A stretch of DNA of 64,000 nucleotides from Rosistilla carotiformis (GTDB lineage: Bacteria; Planctomycetota; Planctomycetia; Pirellulales; Pirellulaceae), in NCBI RefSeq assembly GCF_007753095.1, contig NZ_CP036348.1:7293411-7357410 (forward strand), read 5' to 3'. The stretch's first letter is position 1. Every line of letters begins with the position of its first letter. This document shows positions 1 to 9,256 of this stretch, piece by piece. The position numbers and the translations under genes are program-made. The notes under the pieces are model-generated. The model worked only from the letters and a program-made list of their open reading frames with translations. It did not search any database and had not been told where the DNA came from.

Positions 1-3000
1 GACTTCCGGGCACCATCTGTTCTCCCGGTCCCAGCAATGGATCCTGTGGTGCGGTCGGGAAGTGATCGACGGTAGGATGCATGTCGGGATAGATCATCGC
101 CCCAACGGCAGGCCCCCAGAGACCGTATCCGCCACGCAAGCCCGCGTCGCCATGCATCTCGACCACATCGGCCAGACAGTAGCTCATACGGCTCGATTCA
201 GCATCGTTGATCAATTGGATGTCCTCTTCGCCATTGACGACTCGAGGTGTCAGCACGATCAACATTTCCGTCCGCTCTTCGATTTCTTGGTCGTATCGGA
301 ACAACTGCCCCAGGATCGGGATGTCTGAAATGACCGGCACGCGGCGGCTGAACTGACGACGACTCTTGGTGATCAATCCACCAAACACAACGGTCTGGCC
401 CGACAGTGCGGTGACAGTCGATTGAGCTTGCGTAATCAAGATCTGTGGCGAAATGATCGGGTTGCCGTTGGTGTCGGTGGCAATCGGTTGACCGTTGTTT
501 GGATTCGGATCGACGTTTGATCGCTGGGCGTCGACGTTCATCACGATCAATCCATCCTGTCCGACTCGCGGAGTGACCCGCAGAATCAAACCCAGGTTGA
601 TGTCTTCGGTGGCAATGATCGTTCCCGAGTTGACGCTGGCAGCCTGAACCGATTCGATCCGCGGGAACAGCGAACCGACCTGAACGTAACCCTCGGTTCC
701 GTCGAGCGTCATGATCTGCGGGCGGCTGAGGATCTGAGCCCGCCCGGCATCCTGCAGCATTCGCAGCAACAGGTTCACCGATTCGCTAGCCGCCGACAGG
801 ACAAAGCCGCCGTAACCAAACTCGCTGCTCTGACGCCCCAGTGCAAACGCACTGGTAATCTGCTCGGCAACGTGTCCTGGATTCGATTGATTCGCGTTGG
901 GCAGGCCCGGTGACGAACTCGAATTCGGAAGGAAGTTGAAACCAGGCGTGTTGGTGGTCGTTCCCGCGACGCCACGATCGAATAGCACCGAATCTTGTAA
1001 GCCGAGCTCGGTGCCAAATTCGAAGCCATCGGTGAGGGTGACTTCCGCCAACACCACCTGGATCATGATCATCGGTGGCCGACGATCCAGTTGGTCGATC
1101 ACGCGACGAACGTCTTCATACAGTCGCGGCGAGACACTGATCACCAGGCTGTTGGTACGCGCTTCGGGGACGACAACGAGGTCGCGTTCGGGCAGATCGT
1201 AGGGGCCAAGGCTTTGGCTGAAAAACTGGTTCCGCGATTGCAATTGCGATTGTTGGTTAACAAAGTCTTGCAGGGCGGTCGCGACGTCGGCCGCGGCAGC
1301 GTTCCGTAACCAGATCGTTTCGGTGATCCGCGACGAAAAGCCTTCGGTATCCAATCGGATCAATAAACTCTCGACCACTTCCAAATCGGTCGCACTGCCG
1401 CTGGCAATGATACTGTTGGTCCGGATGTCGACGGCGAATCGCAGCGCGATCAACGAAGTCTCGCTGTTGCTGGTCTGCGTCATCGCAGCCAGGTTTCCGA
1501 CCCCGCTGTTGTTGGTCTGTCCGTCGGCGGAAAACAACTCTTGCAACGACGTCGTCAATTGCGTGGCGTCGCCGTTGACGATCGTAAAGACCTTGACCAC
1601 GCTTTCGGCACCCGGCAATTGATCCAACTGGTCGATCAATTCGCCGATCAATGGCATGCTGGCCGCCGGAGCGCGAACGACGATCGCGTTGACGTTGGGA
1701 TCGGCCGTGACGACCACTCCCGACAGGATTCCCGAATCGAGCGTCTTGTTCCCTTCGGCGTCGACCGACAGGATCGACAGCGTGCTCGAAGGGATCGTGG
1801 TGTTGTCGGGAACGTCTTCGGGTTGTCCCGAGATCGCCGCCTGCAGAACCGGCTGCAGGTCTTCAGCAAAGGCGTTCTTCAGCTTGAAGACCTTCAGCTC
1901 ACTCTCGGCACCGGTCGCCGGAGCATCTAACTGTTGGATCATCCGTTCCACTTCCAACATGTCCCGAGGCGACGCCTGGGCGATGATCGAATTGGATCGA
2001 TAATCGGCGATGATCCGCGCCCTAGCGCCCAAGCCGGGGCGAAGGTCTTCGTTGCCGCTGGGTCGATCGACAAAGAAACCTTGCACGGTGGCTTGGACAT
2101 CCAGGGCGGATGCGTGTTTCAAATTAAAGACGCGGAATTGCGTAGCGACATCCACCGGTTGATCGACTTTTTTGATCAGATCGATCACCCCAGCAACCGC
2201 TTCTTCACGGCCGATCAACAGGATCGCATTGGGTTTGTCCAACGCGGTGATGCTGACCTGGCCTTGGCGAGGTGCCAAAACTTGTTCGTATAATTGGTTC
2301 ACGATCTCAGCGACAGCATTGCTGTTGGCATGATCCAGCGCGACGACTTCGACCTTCGGCTGCGTGACCGCACTCTGCTCTTCGATCTGTTTGATGACTT
2401 CCATCACCCGTTCGACATCGCGTTTCGCACCGCGAACAATGATCACTCCCAGTTCGGGAACAAACTCGATCTGCACATCGCCAAACAGGCCGCTGAAGGC
2501 GTCGTCGCCCCCCTCTTCGCCTGCGGCGCCAGCCTCGCCACCGGCTTGTCCGTTGGCCGCGGCGGCTTGCCGTTGCATCACCGCTCGCAACAACGGATTG
2601 TCGCGGCCGCCACCGGCGACGCCGATCGTGTCGTCCTCTTGAGCGACGACCGGACGAATGTCCGATAGCAATCGGACAGCGCGACGAATCGGTGCTTGTT
2701 CGGCATTTTCGATCCGCATTAACTGGGTTGCCACGCCTGGGCGATTGTCTTGGCGATCGATCGTTTCGATCACGCGCTGCCAACCGTTGATCGACGTCTT
2801 GGGCGCAACGACGGTGACTTGGTTGTCACGACGATCGACCTGCACTTTGGTGTTGCCGGCGTGTTGGCTGATGATGTCGAAGCTAGCCAGTTCGCCGTTT
2901 CGTTGTGTGGTCACCGGCAGCTTGCGTCCGGCCAAACGAGCCAGTCCGTCTTCAAAGTCACGCCACGATGCGTTTTGCAACGCGAATTGAGCGCGAACAG

Positions 3001-3517
3001 GTTGGCCGACGGTCGCGCTGACCTGTTGAATGTCTGGCGACTGCTTCACCGCCTGGACAACGTTTCGGCCGATTTCATCATGCAAAGCCGCCGGGGCCAT
3101 AACCAATAATTGTCCCGTCTTTTCGTCTCCCGTGATCCGCACGTCGACGTTGTTGCGGTATCGCAACCCTACATTCCGTTCGATCTCGTGCAATTGATTC
3201 GCCGGAACCGGCAGCGCTCGCAACACCGGCTTGTCATCGGCGGTGATCGTTTGCACGACATCCAAAGCCGCAATCGATTCGGCGGCTACACGCTGCGCTT
3301 CCGGACCGCCACGCACAATCAAACGATTGTTCGTGCGATCGATCACCACCTCGCCCACTTGGCTCGCTTGCGCCAGCATCTGCCGAACGCGTGGGGCCAA
3401 ATGACCGGCAGGTCCATGCTGGATCGGATACACGTTGCCGGAGGCAGCAGGCTGAGCATTTGCTTGCGACACAAGCGTTAATACAAGGATCAGCAACAGG
3501 CAGGTTCGGTTCAGCAT
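1..3517 (-). CDS. Secretin (type II/III secretion outer-membrane channel), 3' end outside window
   Basis: The frame is open from the ATG at 3515-3517 down to the left edge, so at least 1170 residues are present and the C-terminus is cut. A signal peptide (basic start, Leu/Val core, cleavage near SQANAQ) sends it to the periplasm. The long middle part holds repeated N-domain-like units, recognisable by recurring VVVRAP, IIVRG and NSIIA strands. The secretin core follows, with VPVISDIPILGQLF and then TEMLIVLTPRVV, both hallmarks of the GspD/PilQ family that forms ring-shaped outer-membrane channels. Gly/Ala-rich and Asn/Ser-rich low-complexity segments interrupt it, which makes it longer than GspD of Proteobacteria (about 650 residues). 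No other secretion gene lies in the window, so type II secretion versus type IV pilus cannot be decided. Confidence 0.93.
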   Translation of the reverse strand, partial: MLNRTCLLLILVLTLVSQANAQPAASGNVYPIQHGPAGHLAPRVRQMLAQASQVGEVVIDRTNNRLIVRGGPEAQRVAAESIAALDVVQTITADDKPVLRALPVPANQLHEIERNVGLRYRNNVDVRITGDEKTGQLLVMAPAALHDEIGRNVVQAVKQSPDIQQVSATVGQPVRAQFALQNASWRDFEDGLARLAGRKLPVTTQRNGELASFDIISQHAGNTKVQVDRRDNQVTVVAPKTSINGWQRVIETIDRQDNRPGVATQLMRIENAEQAPIRRAVRLLSDIRPVVAQEDDTIGVAGGGRDNPLLRAVMQRQAAAANGQAGGEAGAAGEEGGDDAFSGLFGDVQIEFVPELGVIIVRGAKRDVERVMEVIKQIEEQSAVTQPKVEVVALDHANSNAVAEIVNQLYEQVLAPRQGQVSITALDKPNAILLIGREEAVAGVIDLIKKVDQPVDVATQFRVFNLKHASALDVQATVQGFFVDRPSGNEDLRPGLGARARIIADYRSNSIIAQASPRDMLEVERMIQQLDAPATGAESELKVFKLKNAFAEDLQPVLQAAISGQPEDVPDNTTIPSSTLSILSVDAEGNKTLDSGILSGVVVTADPNVNAIVVRAPAASMPLIGELIDQLDQLPGAESVVKVFTIVNGDATQLTTSLQELFSADGQTNNSGVGNLAAMTQTSNSETSLIALRFAVDIRTNSIIASGSATDLEVVESLLIRLDTEGFSSRITETIWLRNAAAADVATALQDFVNQQSQLQSRNQFFSQSLGPYDLPERDLVVVPEARTNSLVISVSPRLYEDVRRVIDQLDRRPPMIMIQVVLAEVTLTDGFEFGTELGLQDSVLFDRGVAGTTTNTPGFNFLPNSSSSPGLPNANQSNPGHVAEQITSAFALGRQSSEFGYGGFVLSAASESVNLLLRMLQDAGRAQILSRPQIMTLDGTEGYVQVGSLFPRIESVQAASVNSGTIIATEDINLGLILRVTPRVGQDGLIVMNVDAQRSNVDPNPNNGQPIATDTNGNPIISPQILITQAQSTVTALSGQTVVFGGLITKSRRQFSRRVPVISDIPILGQLFRYDQEIEERTEMLIVLTPRVVNGEEDIQLINDAESSRMSYCLADVVEMHGDAGLRGGYGLWGPAVGAMIYPDMHPTVDHFPTAPQDPLLGPGEQMVPGS

Positions 3518-3714
3518 GACAGTTCACTCGTCGAGTGGAAATTGATTGGACAATCGTTCCAATCGTCACCCTCCACCAAACCAGAACAACCAAACCACGC
3601 CAAAAGCTTCCCAACCGGAAACCCCTGACGTTACAAACTACCCATTCCCCCAGCCCGTCGACCAACGAATTCGCAACACGCGGCACGACCGCTATTGTGG
3701 CCATGCACGCAACG

Positions 3715-5625
3715 CTACGAGAACCACCGATCACCCCAAAGAATGGTGTTGGCGATCGGCCAGTGCCAACTGGCCAGATGGTTCGGCAGGTTGCACAGTT
3801 CGTCGAGCGCTTCGCGGCGGAACAGTTGTTGCGCGAACGAACTGGTTCGATACAGCTCGTGCAACCATGGCTGCCATTGTCCGCCCAGCCAGTGCGGGAC
3901 CGGTGTCGGGAAGCTTGCTTTGGGACGCTGCGCCAGTTCGGCGGGCATCCGATTTCCCGCCACCGCGCGCAACAGTCGCTTGCCGCGCAGCGACCCTGCC
4001 GCAGCCAAGGCGCTTGCGGTGCGGAACGGATCCGTTTCGCCAGGGGCAACATCGATGCAGTGGCCGATCGGTTGGCGAAACATCTGTTCGACGAAGTGAT
4101 GGTCGGTGTAGGGGACCCGCGATTCCAACCCAGCCGTCATCGTCGCGCTGTCGAGCCGTGACAGCAAACATTCCAGATTGACGCGTAACAACAGATGCGC
4201 CGTCTTTTCCACTCCCGACAGATCGCCCAACTGGCGGAACTGACGATCATAAAATCGCTCCACGCTGCCATCGGCAAACGCTGCGGGCCAGGCGACGTCA
4301 TGAAACAGCGAAGCCTGCGTGGCCGCAGGGATCAATCCGTTGGCCGCCAGATAATGGTCCCCCGCCGAAGTAAATGCAGCGGTGCCGTATTGCTGCAGCA
4401 AGCTGTCGCGAGCCGTCTGCGCCGCCGCGGGTGCTAGCGAATCGAGCGCTCGCGCGAGATCAAAATCGTTCCCCGACCAATGCGGAATCAAATATCCGCA
4501 ACAGGCTTCGTCGGCTCCTTCGCCGCCGAGCGCCACGCCGACCTGTTGCTTCAACTGTTGGGCGACGCGATAGATGATCGCGTCGGTTGGCGTCGAGATC
4601 GGCGTCTCATACGCTGCGATCAATTCCATCCAGGTCCGATGGTAATCGTTCGCCGAAACCGTGACCTGATCGAAATCGAAGCCGACGTGCTGGGCACAGC
4701 GCCGCGCGTACTCAAAATCATTCCCCGCCGAGTCCAGTTCCGGATCGATCCCACCGCCGCACCGCGCGGTCATCGAAACACCTTCGTTGCGATGCAGCAG
4801 CGCAGCCAGCAGATTCGAATCGACGCCACCCGAAAGCATCATCCCGACGGGGACGTCGCTGCGCAATCGGATCGAGACCGCTTCGCTGATCGTCTCTTCG
4901 AATCGATCGACGGCGTCGTCGAACGCCAGCCCCGTCGTCTCGCGCGGTGGAGGAGTCCAATAGATCGAGGACGTCAGTTTGTCGTCTGCCAGCGTCAACG
5001 TCTCCGCCGGACGCACGCCCTGGATGCCCGCGAAGACCGTTTCGGTATCCAACGTGATCCGAAATGTGCTCAAGTAGTGACGGATCGTCGATAGATTCGG
5101 TTGGGGCCGGAAGTCGGGATGGGCGGTGATCGCGGCGATCGAACTGGCGAAGACAAACTGTTGCCCCAGTTCGGCGTAGAAGAGAGGTTTGACGCCGAAG
5201 CGATCCCGCGCGATGAACAGCTTCCGTTTTTGAAAATCGTAGACGCCAAAGGCGAACATGCCGCGCAGCTGTTCGACGCACTTTTCACCCCAGTGCAGCC
5301 AAGCGGCCATCAGGACTTCCGTATCGCACTGCGTACGGAATCGAAACCCGTGAGATCGCAGCGTGTGTCGCAGCACGTCGTCGTTATAGATCTCGCCGTT
5401 GTAGACCAACGCGCACGATCCGTCTTCGGAAACCCAAGGTTGCCGACCGGCATCGGGATCGCGAATCGCCAACCGGCGGTGGGCGAGGATCAGATTATCG
5501 CGACGCAGCAGTGTGGCATCGTCGGGTCCTCGAGCAGCCATCCGATCGCGGATCGCGATCACTTGCGGATCGGTCAGCGTCGGGGCGGCGCCGCTGCGAT
5601 CGAGGATGCCCAGAATTCCACACAT
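3715..5625 (-). CDS. asnB: Asparagine synthase (glutamine-hydrolysing)
   Basis: This 636-residue protein makes asparagine from aspartate, ATP and glutamine in the cytoplasm. The start was set at the ATG directly before Cys2 (MCGILGI), because Cys2 is the nucleophile of the class II glutaminase domain. An upstream in-frame extension exists but would bury it. AGAGG lies 6-10 bases upstream. The N-terminal glutaminase half carries RGPDD, NGEIYN and the CDTEVL region. The C-terminal synthetase half carries the pyrophosphatase loop SGGVDS near residue 260 and GEGADE. Length is normal for bacterial AsnB, including forms acting in exopolysaccharide clusters. It is preceded by its own promoter-like site and an intrinsic terminator inside the leader, so attenuation is likely. 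Confidence 0.95.
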   Translation of the reverse strand: MCGILGILDRSGAAPTLTDPQVIAIRDRMAARGPDDATLLRRDNLILAHRRLAIRDPDAGRQPWVSEDGSCALVYNGEIYNDDVLRHTLRSHGFRFRTQCDTEVLMAAWLHWGEKCVEQLRGMFAFGVYDFQKRKLFIARDRFGVKPLFYAELGQQFVFASSIAAITAHPDFRPQPNLSTIRHYLSTFRITLDTETVFAGIQGVRPAETLTLADDKLTSSIYWTPPPRETTGLAFDDAVDRFEETISEAVSIRLRSDVPVGMMLSGGVDSNLLAALLHRNEGVSMTARCGGGIDPELDSAGNDFEYARRCAQHVGFDFDQVTVSANDYHRTWMELIAAYETPISTPTDAIIYRVAQQLKQQVGVALGGEGADEACCGYLIPHWSGNDFDLARALDSLAPAAAQTARDSLLQQYGTAAFTSAGDHYLAANGLIPAATQASLFHDVAWPAAFADGSVERFYDRQFRQLGDLSGVEKTAHLLLRVNLECLLSRLDSATMTAGLESRVPYTDHHFVEQMFRQPIGHCIDVAPGETDPFRTASALAAAGSLRGKRLLRAVAGNRMPAELAQRPKASFPTPVPHWLGGQWQPWLHELYRTSSFAQQLFRREALDELCNLPNHLASWHWPIANTILWGDRWFS

Positions 5626-5687
5626 CACATCCCTCTTGATCGATCGCTCGCGGCACAACAAAGTTGCCGACCGTTGGGTCGGCGCAT

Positions 5688-5753
5688 AAAAAAAGCTCCC
5701 GGATAGTACGAGTCCCAGGGGGGCGGAGGACAGCGCGCTATGGATCCGGGAGC
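5688..5753 (-). terminator. Intrinsic terminator inside the asnB leader (attenuator candidate)
   Basis: Read on the minus strand, a perfect 10-bp stem (5744-5753 with 5695-5704) encloses a 39-nt loop that is itself GC-rich. Seven T residues follow immediately (5694-5688). It lies 62 bases before the asnB start codon and about 190 bases after a promoter-like site, so it could stop leader transcription before asnB. Alternatively it ends a small RNA of about 250 nt. The long loop is unusual for a plain terminator. Confidence 0.7.
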
Positions 5754-5947
5754 CGGTGGTTCTTTGCGTTAGCAATTGGCGGGCATCCTTGCCGTTCAAT
5801 CACCAACGTTGTCTTCGCGACGAGCCGATTATTAGTCAATCTTCATCCTTGAAGAAAGATCAATTTTCGTGTCCGCAGGACAAATGTCCCAGTGCTGGAC
5901 CGCTCATTCGCTTGGCCGTGTTGGCTAACCATCACTGCCATGGCGGG

Positions 5948-5977
5948 AGAATAGAGGCAACCGCCGACAGGGGTCAA
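5948..5977 (-). promoter_or_regulatory. Sigma70-type promoter upstream of the asnB leader
   Basis: On the minus strand TTGACC (5977-5972) and TATTCT (5953-5948) are separated by 18 bases. The site lies 31 bases beyond the stop of the pseudouridine synthase gene and would start RNA near 5941. That gives asnB an untranslated leader of about 315 nt. No transcript data are available. Confidence 0.5.
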
Positions 5978-6008
5978 GGTTGGTTTTCGACTTTCCTGAG
6001 AAATTAGC

Positions 6009-7175
6009 TCATGCCCCGTTTTCGCTAGGGTTTAACGAGCGCAAGCACTTCAGAACCGCTTCGATATCGTCGGGGACGGGAGCTTCAAAGACCATCCGTT
6101 TGCCGCTCTGCGGATGATCCAATTCCAGCCGCTGCGCGTGCAACGCTTGCCGCGTTAACAACGGCTCGATCGTGTCCCGTTGTGCCGAGGGTTGGGGATG
6201 ATAATTGCCCGCCAAGTCGTCGGCGGTGATCCGCGAACGACCACCATAAAGCTTGTCGCACAGGATCGGATGTCGCAGATGATCCAAGTGAACTCGCAAT
6301 TGATGCGTCCGCCCGGTCTTGGGAAACAGCCGCACATAAGTGAAGCCGCGGAACCGCTCGATCACTTCATAAAAAGTGGTCGCCTCTTTGCTGGTCGCAT
6401 GATTGGCGCGGATCGCCATCTTCTCGCGTTGATACGGATGGCGTCCGATCGGGCGATCGATCTGATCGCGGTCGCGGCTAAGCACTCCGCACGCGACGGC
6501 GACGTATTGTTTCTTGACCGTCCGGTCGGCGAACTGAGCCGCCAGGTTCATGTGGACCGCATTTGTCTTGGCGACCACGATCACGCCGCTGGTGTCGCGG
6601 TCCAGTCGATGGACGATCCCCGGCCGCGTCGGGCCACCGATGTCCGAGAGCGATTGGAAATGATAAGCCAGCCCGCTGGTCAACGTCCCCGACCAATGGC
6701 CCCTGGCGGGATGGACGACCATCCCCGGCGGCTTGTTCACCACGACCATCCCATCGTCTTCGAAGACGATATTAAGCGACATCGGCTCCGGGATCGTGCC
6801 GTCTTCGGGAGGCTCGGGCATCCGAAAGCGGATCTGTTGGTTGGGGCGCAGCCGAAAGCTGGGGCGGACCGTCCGGCCATCGACCTGAGCTCCCCCCTCG
6901 TGGACAAGCATTCGCATCTGATTGCGGCTGACCCCGTCCAAGACCTGCGTCAGATACATGTCGATCCGCTCCCCCTGAGCACTCTCGGGGACATGGATCG
7001 ACCGATAAGTTGTCTCGGCAGCGGATTCCTGATCCTCCGAAGTCGCTTCGTCCAGGAGTTCTTCGTCGACAGGTTCTTCGTCGGTGGAGTGGTCGTTCAA
7101 AGCAGTCTTTTGATGGGGGTGCTGTCGAATTGGAGGCAGAGGAGCCAGCGATCTGTTGGCCCCTCGGAGCGTCAT
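6009..7175 (-). CDS. rluD: RluA/RluD-family 23S rRNA pseudouridine synthase
   Basis: The protein isomerises uridine to pseudouridine in structured RNA, most likely 23S rRNA. An S4 RNA-binding domain (GERIDMYLTQ through MRMLVHEGGAQVDG) is followed by the catalytic domain with HRLDRDTSG, whose Asp is the conserved catalytic residue, then GRTHQLRVH and CDKLYGG. All are classical RluD-group motifs. The N-terminus is uncertain: an ATG at 7173-7175 gives 388 residues and a TTG at 7098-7100 gives 363, and neither has a good Shine-Dalgarno. Upstream in-frame codons pass through intergenic repeat DNA and were left out. An acidic low-complexity stretch (DEEPVDEELLDEATSEDQE) precedes the S4 domain. Confidence 0.9.
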   Translation of the reverse strand: MTLRGANRSLAPLPPIRQHPHQKTALNDHSTDEEPVDEELLDEATSEDQESAAETTYRSIHVPESAQGERIDMYLTQVLDGVSRNQMRMLVHEGGAQVDGRTVRPSFRLRPNQQIRFRMPEPPEDGTIPEPMSLNIVFEDDGMVVVNKPPGMVVHPARGHWSGTLTSGLAYHFQSLSDIGGPTRPGIVHRLDRDTSGVIVVAKTNAVHMNLAAQFADRTVKKQYVAVACGVLSRDRDQIDRPIGRHPYQREKMAIRANHATSKEATTFYEVIERFRGFTYVRLFPKTGRTHQLRVHLDHLRHPILCDKLYGGRSRITADDLAGNYHPQPSAQRDTIEPLLTRQALHAQRLELDHPQSGKRMVFEAPVPDDIEAVLKCLRSLNPSENGA

Positions 7176-7298
7176 TGTAACGCATCTCGATTTTCCGGGA
7201 CCTCGCCCCCCCGGCAATGGGGCTGCCGCAGATCGGCGGCGAAAAGACGCGATTGCGAAGCAGACACCGCCGACTTCACCCTTTTGCCGAACGTCCTT

Positions 7299-7475
7299 CT
7301 TCACCCGCCCGGCGAAGCAGGGAGGGTCGGGAAACAAGCGTTTAGCGAGTTTTCCGGGGAGGGTGTTGTGGCGGGAGCGAACACGATGGTCTCACGACGT
7401 CGGACGCCCCTCCCCGAACCTCGCTGCGCGGGTTCGACCCTCCCCTAAACTGCGTTTTGGGGAGGGTGAAGTGAC
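7299..7475. repeat. Dispersed intergenic repeat, copy 1
   Basis: The 358-base gap between the pseudouridine synthase start and the next terminator has no credible gene. It holds two blocks, TTCACCCGCCCGGCRAA...AAGCGTTTAGCGAG (about 7299-7368) and CCTCCCCGAAC...GGGGAGGGTGAAGTGA (about 7407-7475). Both recur, in swapped order, at 25714-25880. Complementary CCTCCCC/GGGGAGG runs could form hairpins. This is typical planctomycete repeat DNA. Confidence 0.7.
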
Positions 7476-7533
7476 GGCCGCCTTCACAGGTCCGACAGAG
7501 CTGGGAAGGACGGAAGGCAAGCATCGAGCGCAT

Positions 7534-7570
7534 TAAAAAAGCCCCGGGGACCAACTTGGTTCCCGGGGCT
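7534..7570 (-). terminator. Intrinsic terminator of the TPR-like membrane protein gene
   Basis: On the minus strand a near-perfect stem (7556-7570 with 7540-7553) with a tiny loop is followed by six T residues (7539-7534). It begins 29 bases after the stop codon at 7599. Confidence 0.9.
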
Positions 7571-7598
7571 CGATTTGATTTCGATTGCGAATCGCGGA

Positions 7599-8426
7599 CT
7601 ATTCGGTCTTCGCTGGCTCTTCAGCAGCCTCTTCCTTGGCTTCGGCTGCATCTTCCTTTGGAGCTGCTGCCGCCTCTTCTTTGACTTCCGCTTCGGGAGC
7701 GTCGCTAACTTCGACATCCTTCAGGTCGGGAGTCTCCGCCGGTGGCAAACCCTCGGTTGGGCCGTCTGGCAGGTCTTCCAGGCCGGGCAAGCCGGGAGCG
7801 ATCGAGGCCATGGCGACGGGTTGGTTTTCGCGGAACCAGGTGTAGAAGTCGCGAACGTCATCGGTTCCCAGCAGCCGGATTCGCTCTTTGGCTTGTTCGG
7901 CCAAGGCTTCGGAGCTGGTGTTGTCCGCGACGATCTCGTAAGTCGCGATCGCTTGGTCCAGGTCGCCTTGAGCTTCGTAGGCTTTGGCCAGCCCCAGATT
8001 GGCTCGCGTCTTCAACAACGGGTCTTTGGCCGTTGCGAGTACGCTCTTGTAGTTTTCGGTGGCAGCTTCCAAAAATCCGGTCGCTTCATCGCGGTCGACA
8101 AACATCGACTCGATCCCCGCACCCAGATTGTGATCGGCTTGGGCAATTTGAGCCCACTGGCCAGGCATCGTGTCGGCAAAGTCTTGGCTGACTCGCTTGA
8201 ACGATTCGGGGTCCTCGTTGCTGGTTGCTAGCAAGAAGTCGAGGCTTGCGGTGGCATCGTGCGCCTGGTTCCGCATGCTGACAAAATTGTAGGCGAATAC
8301 GATCACGATCAATCCAATCACACCGATCACGATCGCGCGAAGATAGGGCGTGATGGTGTGGATCCCACTGCCTAAAGCATCCGCAAGTTCGTTTTGCTGC
8401 AATTCGTGCCGATGTTCGCTCTTCAT
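7599..8426 (-). CDS. Single-span membrane protein with TPR-like periplasmic domain (YfgM-like)
   Basis: The 275-residue product starts at the ATG at 8424-8426, with GGAAGAA a few bases upstream. A short charged N-terminus (KSEHRHELQQNEL) precedes one membrane helix (about residues 24-45, AIVIGVIGLIVIVFAYNFV). A helical domain of about 160 residues follows, with TPR-type packing (NLGLAKAYEAQGDLDQAIATYEIV). The tail is an Ala/Glu/Lys-rich low-complexity segment. The layout matches YfgM/tetratricopeptide-like proteins that assist periplasmic folding, but identity within that group is not certain. A strong terminator follows directly, so the gene ends its transcript here. Confidence 0.75.
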   Translation of the reverse strand: MKSEHRHELQQNELADALGSGIHTITPYLRAIVIGVIGLIVIVFAYNFVSMRNQAHDATASLDFLLATSNEDPESFKRVSQDFADTMPGQWAQIAQADHNLGAGIESMFVDRDEATGFLEAATENYKSVLATAKDPLLKTRANLGLAKAYEAQGDLDQAIATYEIVADNTSSEALAEQAKERIRLLGTDDVRDFYTWFRENQPVAMASIAPGLPGLEDLPDGPTEGLPPAETPDLKDVEVSDAPEAEVKEEAAAAPKEDAAEAKEEAAEEPAKTE

Positions 8427-8563
8427 CAATTCTTCCGATCCGGTGGATGTTTCTATTGTGGTCAGCGACACATCTGGAACTGCATTCGTCGCTAGGGGGG
8501 ACTGTGCGGAAGTATAGAAAGGGGAGGGATTTAGCGTCAATACGCGATCGTGATCCCGCCGGT

Positions 8564-8932
8564 TCAACCGTCGGTTGCGTGCGCCTGCAAAACTTCCAAG
8601 TCGATAAATTCTAACGTCGAGATATGCGTAGCGTCCAGAACGACCGGCGGAGCCATTCCGGCCTGCCACGCTTCTTTCCACCGCAACGCACACAAACACC
8701 AACGATTTCCGGGCTTCAGGCCAGGGAAACCGTATTCGTCGACCGGCGTGCTGAGGTCGTTGCCGACCGATTTGCTGAACTCCAAAAACTCGGCCGTGAC
8801 CTGTGTGCAGACGATGTGCAACCCAACATCTTCACGCCCCGTATCGCAGCAACCGGTGCGATAAAATCCAGTCATCGGGTCGACGCTGCACGATTGCATC
8901 GGCGTGCCCAAGACGTTTTTTGCCTTGCTCAA
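8564..8932 (-). CDS. DUF2237 family protein
   Basis: This small cytoplasmic protein of 122 residues matches the DUF2237 family in length and pattern: NVLGTPMQSCS near the start, TGFYRTGCC, a central FLEFSKSVGNDLSTP, and GLKPGNRWCLCALRWKEA. The invariant CxxD/GNRWCLC cysteines suggest a metal or redox role, but the function of the family is unknown. It is transcribed away from the helicase gene across a shared 324-base spacer. Confidence 0.85.
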   Translation of the reverse strand: MSKAKNVLGTPMQSCSVDPMTGFYRTGCCDTGREDVGLHIVCTQVTAEFLEFSKSVGNDLSTPVDEYGFPGLKPGNRWCLCALRWKEAWQAGMAPPVVLDATHISTLEFIDLEVLQAHATDG

Positions 8933-9256
8933 AGTTCGTTTCCTGTGTGTTCAGTGCGATTCCAACGGCGGATACTGCGTCCCGCCATCCGGGGCCACGA
9001 CGCCAGCTTCCGAAACCGAAGCGTCCATTGTGCCACCAACCCCCGATGTCCGAAAGCTCACGCGATTGGGCTTTCCCCACCAGCCCACGGTTTTGCTGGA
9101 ATCGATGCCGCAGGAAGGGCCGCGACCGCGGCCTCCCGCAACCCTCGGCTCGGGGTCGTCGCGAGCCAATTTTTGCTTTAACCTGAAATCAACTCGGGCC
9201 CACCGCACCTAGGCCCGCTCGCGATGCCAAATCGATAGCAGATAAGAAGGCGTTTG
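8933..9256. other. Divergent spacer between DUF2237 and helicase genes, no gene seen
   Basis: This 324-base stretch should hold promoters for both flanking genes. An open plus-strand frame crosses it (8904-9212), but it overlaps the DUF2237 gene and has no family resemblance. I see no RNA gene or repeat. AGAAGG at 9245-9250 is the ribosome-binding site of the helicase gene. Confidence 0.5.

Noticed and set aside
5688-5941. 6S RNA, tmRNA or RNase P RNA in the asnB leader
   Set aside because: None of the conserved cores of these RNAs could be found. Only a structured leader or unknown small RNA is supported.
6180-7448. 422-residue plus-strand frame opposite the pseudouridine synthase gene
   Set aside because: It is antisense to a gene with intact catalytic motifs, and its translation has no recognisable domain.
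8904-9212. Plus-strand frame in the DUF2237/helicase spacer
   Set aside because: It overlaps the DUF2237 gene, has no ribosome-binding site and is Pro/Arg-rich without family resemblance.
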